Source of the DNA: Lutraria lutraria
Lineage: Eukaryota > Mollusca > Bivalvia > Venerida > Mactridae
Reading direction: 5' to 3'
Length of the DNA: 64,000 bases
NCBI GenBank assembly: GCA_964023205.1
Contig: OZ026840.1
Span: 11,270,603-11,334,602 of the forward strand
Every line of letters begins with the position of its first letter. Position 1 is the first letter of the stretch. Below are positions 40,701-49,700 of the stretch, piece by piece. Under the pieces are notes generated by a model. That model saw only the letters and a program-made list of their open reading frames with translations. It was not told where the DNA came from and searched no databases. Position numbers and translations under genes: made by a program.

Positions 40701-43700
40701 GCTGTTTGGTGGGTCACGTTTATAACCTGGAGCACAGGACTCACAGAACTGACCAATATATCCATCAGGACAAGTACATGATTCTACCCATGATGCTTCA
40801 TCCTCACCACCAAATCCACGACGTGCTGTATCTAGTCTGATATCATCAATAAAACCAACACCTGGAGACAGAATATTAAAATCATACATCAACCCAAAAA
40901 ATCTATAAATCTTTATTAAAAATTCTTCCTCAATGCTCTTAAAAAATTTACTACAAGGTAACATGATGATATCTAAAGCTCGCATCCAAAAATTGTGATA
41001 CATGTACACCACTTCATGACTTCAAATTATAAAACATAAACAATACCAAATCCCAAACCAAGATCTACTCTGAATGTTAAGTTAGTAATCAAATCCAAGA
41101 TTCAGTCTAAGAACAGAAAACTTACCCCCCCCCCCCAATATTCGCTAGTTATTTCTATATACATGTATAAGATATCAACTCACCACTAGGGTTATAAGTA
41201 GCTCTGATTCTTATAGCTGTAATGTTAGCCAAGATGGTTATGAAAGGTTCTGGTTTCAGTTGTGGATACCAGCGATAATCTTGATGTTCATTCAAGCGGA
41301 ATTTGTATTCCTGACCTTCAAGACCGGGGCTAGGGTTACCCTGTGAATAGAACGGGGCGGAGATTCTCTGTCCGGCTCCTTCAATGACTACATCAATGAT
41401 AGAAGGAGTGGCACCCTCCTCGCCGATACGAAGATTGTAAGTCAGAAACTGATTGTAACTGAATCTCTGATCTCCAAGGTAACGAGCTGAAAGAAACAAA
41501 AAATAAAATGTTTCAGCAAACATTTTGAGAGCAAAACATTTGTTTGCAATAAAAAACAATAAAACTGAATCGAATGAATTGTCTACCAACCAGAATATGT
41601 CATATTATCCAACCATTCTATTGAATATTAAAGATTGTGATTTATAATATTATTTATCGGTTATTTAACAGCCAATTCAATTACTATGTTAATTTCAGAG
41701 CCGCCCCAGAGAGAGGAGAAGTACTGTATACGTCTTAATATTGGTGCCCGTTTTATTTTGGCGATTTTGGCGGTCTGCATCGGAACCGCCAAATCTAGAC
41801 CACGCCAATATAAATCCTCGCCAATAATAAACACTGCCAATTATTTTGTCAAAACACAATAATGTAACCTTTGTTATCAAAAGGTGTTACAAACACTTTT
41901 TCACATAACTATGTACATGATTGTATTATTGCTTGTGTACTTCTATCAGTTACGTTATTGCCTAAGGGTAAATCTTAATTGAAATGATGTAAAATTTAAA
42001 CGATGCAAACAATACAAGTTAATTTGTCACAGCATTATTATTACTTAAATCGTCAGCTAATATAGACAGACTAGAGTAAACCCGAAATAATAACAATATT
42101 TGTCAAATTAAGAAAAAATATCAAAACAATCACTTTCAGCCATTGCGTTAAGTCCTATAATTGATCCCAAATAATTACCAAAACTTTGGTCGTCAGGTAT
42201 CTTATTCAAATCATTTAATACATATTCCTCAGTTGGTACGATAGTACCTTGTACCTGGGTGAAAGAAAGACAAGTTCTGTTCTGTTCTGTTCTGTTCTCT
42301 GTTAGCCGCAATGAAATTATTTAGTAAAACGTTCGAGTTAGTTCCTTTGAAAATGATGGAAACTTATTTTATTTAGTGTTTTAATTTTGGTGGTTAAAAA
42401 GGCATGACATGTTTTTTTTTTGGCGGTTGATCATGAATCCGCCAAATTTAGAACCCGCCAATATATGAACATCTTAAAAACATCAAATTTTGCACCTGCA
42501 GAAATAAAGACATACAGTAAGATACAGGAAAACTGGGCATTTATATCCCTACTCTTTTCCAATAATTTTCATGGTTCTTTACAGTAGTTGGGATGGGGAC
42601 ACTGAGAAAGCAACCCTGAGGAATTCGTAAGGAGGAGCTGTGAATCAAACAACCTTTCTGATTTATAATACAAGACCCAGTAAGCTCAACTTCACTACTG
42701 GAAGGTATTCACCTACTAAGTATTTGAAACACTGTAAGATTAAATTTCGACTATAACATGACTATAACTTACCTGGAGCACTGAAGTATACCATATCATT
42801 GTTATCAGGAGCTGAGATACCCAAGTTCTGTAATATACCATTATATTGTGTCTCGACCACATTGTTGGCACGATCAGCACCAGTCCATCCCTGTTTACCT
42901 GTAACCACAGAGTAAAAAAAATTGGTTGTCTTGCAAAAATTGTTCGGTGGACTTTTGATATATCAATATTTGTTACACGTCAACCAAAGCATAATACTTA
43001 AGCAGTCACAATAAAACGGATACATTCACAGACAATATTTTCTGTGTACAACACAATATTAATTATTCTGTTTTATCCATCAAAGCAAACATGAAATACC
43101 GGTAGTATCATAATACATGAGCAAGAATTGTTGACCAATCACAGAGTATGAAACATAAATGTGCTGTAATTATGGACCAATCACAGATAATGTAGTATAA
43201 ATGAGCTACTGTTATGGACCAATCACAGAGACTGTAGTATAAATGAACAACCATTAAAGACCAATCACTGAGGATTTAGTATAAATGATTTACCACTATT
43301 GACACATCAAAGAAAACAGAAAATGTACATTGTATTATTATACAATGAAATCCAACTTAAATCAATAATATTTCAAACTATTACTTACCAGTTTCAAAAT
43401 CTGTATGAATGCTTCTTGGTGAATAACCAGTAGCATTTGAACAAATAGAAGAATGTCCGTAACAGAAGCATGAGATACAACCATAGGGATTATCTAAATC
43501 CAGTCCAAAATATCCTGGTTTACATCTGAAAGATACATAAATTCAACATAGGAACAAAAGCCTTCCCAATTTAAATATTTCTGAACATCCAGGGTTATTC
43601 TGCAACTTCTCTAGCTTTAACACAGTGGCCAAAGACCCAAGACTACAGACCTTCAGTAAGCTAGCTGGACAGCTTTCTCACATGTGGATTTTGATCCCTT

Positions 43701-46700
43701 GGTGGGGTTCAAACTTACCAGAGTGTGGGACTAGTGATTACAAGTCAGAGACCATAACTTACAGCAGTGTGGGACTAGTGACTACAAGTCAGAGACCATA
43801 ACTTACAGCAGTTTGGGACTAGTGATTACAAGTCATAGACCATAACTTACAGCAGTGTGGGACTAGTGATTACCAGTCATAGACCATAACTTACAGCAGT
43901 GTGGGACTAGTGATTACAAGTCATAGACCATAACTTACAGCAGTGTGGGACTAGTGATTACAAGTCATAGACCATAACTTACAGCAGTGTGGGACTAGTG
44001 ATTACAAGTCAGAGACCATAACTTACAGCAGTGAGGGACTAGTGATTACAAGTCATAGACCATAACTTACAGCAGTGTGGGACTAGTGATTACAAGTCAT
44101 AGACCATAACTTACAGCAGTGTGGGACTAGTGATTACCAGTCATAGACCATAACTTACAGCAGTGAGGGACTAGTGATTACAAGTCATAGACCATAACTT
44201 ACAGCAGTGTGGGACTAGTGATTACAAGTCATAGACCATAACTTACAGCAGTGTGGGACTAATGATTACAAGTCATAGACCATAACTTACAGCAGTGTGG
44301 GACTAGTGATTACAAGTCATAGACCATAACTTACAGCAGTGTGGGACTAGTGATTACAAGTCATAGACCATAACTTACAGCAGTGTGGGACTAGTGATTA
44401 CAAGTCATAGACCATAACTTACAGCAGTGTGGGACTAGTGATTACAAGTCATAGACCATAACTTACAGCAGTGTGGGACTAGTGATTACAAGTCAGAGAC
44501 CATAACTTACAGCAGTGTGGGACTAGTGATTACAAGTCAGAGACCATAACTTACAGCAGTGTGGGACTAGTGATTACAAGTCAGAGACCAAAACTTACAG
44601 CAGTGTTGGACTAGTGATTACAAGTCATAGACCAAAACTTACAGCAGTGTGGGGCTAGTGATTACAAGTCATTACCATAACTTACAGCAGTGTGGGACTA
44701 GTGATTATAAGTCATAGACCATAACTTACAGCAGTGTGGGACTAGTGATTACAAGTCATAGACCATAACTTACAGCAGTGTGGGACTAGTGATTACAAGT
44801 CATAGACCATAACTTACAGCAGTGTGGGACTAGTGATTACAAGTCATAGACCATAACTTACAGCAGTGTGGGACTAATGATTACACGTCATAGACCATAA
44901 CTTACAGCAGTGTGGGACTAGTGATAACAAGTCAGAGACCATAACTTACAGCAGTGTGGGACTACTGATTACAAGTCAGAGACCATAACTTACAGCAGTG
45001 TGGGACTAGTGATTACCAGTCAGAGACCATAACTTACAGCAGTGTGGGACTACTGATTACAAGTCATAGACCATAACTTACAGCAGTGTGGGACTAGTGA
45101 TTACAAGTCATAGACCATAACTTACAGCAGTGTGGGACTACTGATTACAAGTCATAGACCATAACTTACAGCAGTGTGGGACTACTGATTACAAGTCATA
45201 GACCATAACTTACAGCAGTGAGGGACTAGTGATTACAAGTCATAGACCATAACTTACAGCAGTGTGGGACTACTGATTACAAGTCAGAGACCATAACTTA
45301 CAGCAGTGTGGTACTAGTGATTACCAGTCAGAGACCATAACTTACAGTAGTGTGGGTATTTTCTTGATCAATACATCATCTTAACCATGGTATGTTTCTC
45401 TAATAACAGCAACAAAGGATGTTTTGAAATAATTCTATCATAAGCATTTCTAACTCAAGTAATAAGGATGTGAGAGTCTAGCATGTGACTTTTAAAATCA
45501 AGAGAATGCAATGATATACCACACATATATGGAAGCTTATATGGCAATCATTTATACAATTATTATAGAATTTTTATCTGAATTGATTATCTGCTAACTT
45601 CATCAAGTTGAAAAGACAACAATGACAAATTTCATCACATTTACTTCTTTACCTGTATTATGAAAGTACAAAATCTTTGAAATGGACAAAGAAAACAATA
45701 AATGTGTTTATTGGGGGACACAATATGATATTATTCAAATATGGTAATTATGCTTAAACATAAACTGAGTGATCAAAATGTCACCAGAGACAGCTTTAAA
45801 AAAGTTGACATTTTCTGGTTTTCATAAAGAATATTTAAAAATAAAGATGTTACACAGAACATAAAATTAGATTAACAAACCTGTCACAATTTTGTCCTTC
45901 AACAAATTCTTTACATATACATGAACCAGTCTCAGAATCACATCTTGGTTCATTATCCAGGCTACCATCAGCCAGACATCCACATGCTCTGTACAGGTAA
46001 ACAAAATACATTATGTATTAATTATCAATTAATGGAATAAATAGAGCCATCCTTAAACAATCCATAACCCTACCTGGTGACATTCCAATGGGTAGGTAGG
46101 AAAACTTTTACAATTTAATTTTTATATTGAACCCAAAATACATGCCGGAATGCTATTCTTATTTATTTAAATTAATATTTTTAACCTGAGAGGCCAAAAA
46201 AAGTTGGGTTGGGGCCTTTTTGGTGAGTAGGTAGCATTACAGCAAACAAAATATTTTTTAAGAATGGTCTAGATGAAAGTCTCAAAAATAAGTAACAAAC
46301 ATAAATGAACTCTCCTCTACATGCAGGGGTGTGATTACTCCAAGAGTAAAAAAGCTGAAATACCCTACCCCCACCCCCTTACTCTTGCAAAAACATCATT
46401 TTTGAGTATGTCAGACTGAATCTGGACCCTTTTGTATCAAAGATTTTAAGACAAAAAAGAGGAAATCAGCTGAAAGGAGGAAGAATCACACCCCTGACAT
46501 GTCGTCTCGATGGGGTGAACGTTTAAGTCAAGTTCTTTCAAAATCCTTCACTGGTTTAAAGAGTTATAGAACGGACACGAAATTGCTAACAGACTGACAG
46601 ACAGAAGTCCCTACATTTGCTACCTTAGGTGGTCTTTCTATTGTTTAGGAACAAAAGAATGACCACTAAAGGAATAAAAGATTTAAGTGGCCACTGACTG

Positions 46701-49700
46701 AATTCAATAGATTCATTTGTGTTAGGCCCTGCCCCTGACCACCTAAGGTGCCTTACGTGTGTACGGATTGACGGACAGATGGACGCCAGCGTCATAACAT
46801 AATACGTCCCTTCGGGCGTATAATCAAAACAGAGAGTTGTCTCCAATGAAAGATCTTATTAAATTTGCTTAAAATATCCAAGCTGGTCCTTTTCACTAAT
46901 CTACTCAGGAAACTACAATACAGTATGTTCAACTAATCCATCTACTTAATCATTTTATCAATTAAGCTATTGTTCTACCAACGCATTCATGAGTCTTTCA
47001 ATCATTCAATCAATTAAAAATGGAGTTATAAAAAATGTGTAAATACTGACCTGCAGCCAAAAATTCCAAAATCATAATAATTATCTTCACATCTATCACA
47101 ATATTGACCAGTTACACCAGGTTTACATTGACACTGACCGGAATCATCACACTGTAAATCTTCTGAACCTGAAATAATTCATCATATAAACTGAGTACAA
47201 AGTGTAGTGTTTAAATCATTCATCATATAAACTGAGTACAAAGTGAAGTGTTTAAATAATCTAAACTGTGTACAATGTGTAGTGTTTAAATCATTCATCA
47301 TATAAACTGAGTACAATTTTTTTGTGTAGTGTATAAATAATATAAACTGTGTACAATGTGTAGTGTTTAAATCATTCATCATATAAACTGTGTACAATGT
47401 GCCATGTTTAAATCATCCATTATACAAACTGTACACACTGTGTTTTTCTAAAACTAGTAAAGTTACATCTTTATAATATCATCTTCATTGAAACTATTGA
47501 AACTAGTTTAGTAAGTTTTACCAGTGGACGACACATGGCGTCTTCTTTCCAATGGTAGCATTTTTATTTATGTACAATTATTATTAACAATTATACAAAA
47601 AAGATATTGCATTTTTTTGTAGACCGGACAAGAGAGTCCATAAGTGTATATTCAGTTAATTACAATCCTTTTACACACGCAAACATTTTACCTGTAGGAT
47701 CACAAGCACAAGAAGTACATCTGTTGGTTCTTTCTTGTATATAATGGTTAGGTAAACATTGTTCACAGTGAATTCCACCTCTGTTGTCACGGCAATTCAT
47801 ACAGTGACCACCATGTCCAGTCTCTCTGTAAAGTTCTTCATCAAAGTAACATTCATCACTCATACCATTACAATCACAGGCTGAAAACAGATATAATTTG
47901 TTTATAAACAAGTTTGGTTTTTAACATGCGACAGGACTTTCCACAATACCAGGTTTTCATCCTCCAGACACTTATCCCTAGAGAAATGTTGGAGGAGTTG
48001 CGCACAGAAGAGTTTTCCTCTATATATTACATGTTTACAAAATTAACACAAAGGCATAATTCCACCAAAATTAATTGGATCACAAAACACGAAAAACTTT
48101 CCCTGGGAATCTAATTACAATCACTCGGACAAAAATCCCTTGAGAAATGTAGGAGTTGGGCACAAAAGAGCTTTTCCCTATAGTACATGCACAATATAAA
48201 CAAAAGTCCATAAATCCTCAAAAAAAAAGATTAAATCACAAGACCCTGAATACATGCTCTGGGGTACTTGGTGACAGACATTTACCAAGCTAATAACCAG
48301 TTTTAAGCTGGTTAATTAAACAATATTACACATCTCCCTATCATAAAGGGATTCCTTATTAAGAAAAATGTCAAAAATAAGATTTCAAGCAATAATGATC
48401 TTGAAGATTGGCTATGACAACTCAGTTTTGGGGAGTGGACACTTCAACACATGAAATAGTCAAGTCTATCAGCAGATAGATTAGAGAAGTCTCTAACAGC
48501 TGATCTTTGGGATCAAATGAAACATAAGCATTGTGATAAAAATCATATTTGATATATACTGTCATAAAGTCAAACAAGAATCAATTACATAATTATGATA
48601 TAAAAAGATGGATTTTGGTTCCAAAACAATGCAAAAAATCATTATGATGAAAAATAGAGTGAAAGCACTAAGTAAGGTTTGTCTCTGAGAATAGTTTGAC
48701 CTTTATCTGTCATTGTTCAAAATAGTACAGCTGTGTCAACTTCAAAGTAAGACTCATAAATGGTTGAAAAGCTGAACAGTATGGCAATGTGGGAGTTATT
48801 CTGTTCCTATAGACAACATATGTTTCATAGCAGCCTTGATCTGCAACATCTAAACATACTAATAATAACAGTAAATTGTTAGCAGAGCTTATCATAAATA
48901 TCATGGGAGTTATTCTTACGTAAACATTCCATAGCATCCTCCTCTGTGGCACGAGCCCATGGTCTATCATTGTAGAATGCTTTACACACATTACAGTCTG
49001 GTCCAGTTGTGTTATGTTGACACTCACAGACTAGATCTCTGTTTGAGGCAATTTCACAACTACTAGCATGGCCATTACATTTACATCTGTAATATAAGAA
49101 ATATAGGCATTTAGACTGGCTAACAAAATAAAGTAATATTAGATGTATAATCTCATGAGACTAACAATCTACACAGAGATAGTCAACAACAAAACTTATC
49201 ATTCCAAAACTTTGAACCAAAGGAATTCACAATATAAATGGTTTCGCTCAATCAGCATCTGGTGAAAAGAAATTTCTTACAAATCAGTGTACACAATACA
49301 AGGATCAAACTATACATGACTTAGTAGTTGATCACATTTAACTAATACATGATACAGCAGTAAATATAATAATTTCCTCCAATTCATGGAATAAGATGAT
49401 TTGTTTTAGTGGGGTTAATGCCATTTTTTAAAATATTTCAGTTACCGGGTACATAATATATTATGTCCACTGGTTCCCCCAACTTTGTTCCCTGGACTGT
49501 ATTCTTACAAGTATACTATCTTACACTTTCACAAGGAATTGGCAACTTGCCATATGAAGGATAATCTATATTTTTGTCAAATTTTCATAGAAGTGTGTGA
49601 CCTGTTGAACCAGGATTCAAACCTGGCCACAGCTGGTTTAGGATAAATTATCATGCAGTATAATATCTACAGATCAGCTGTCCAATTATTTACTAACAAA

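Noticed and set aside
47182..47397. Repeated [17 protein letters not shown]
   Set aside because: It is a short tandem repeat read through; no start context or homology.
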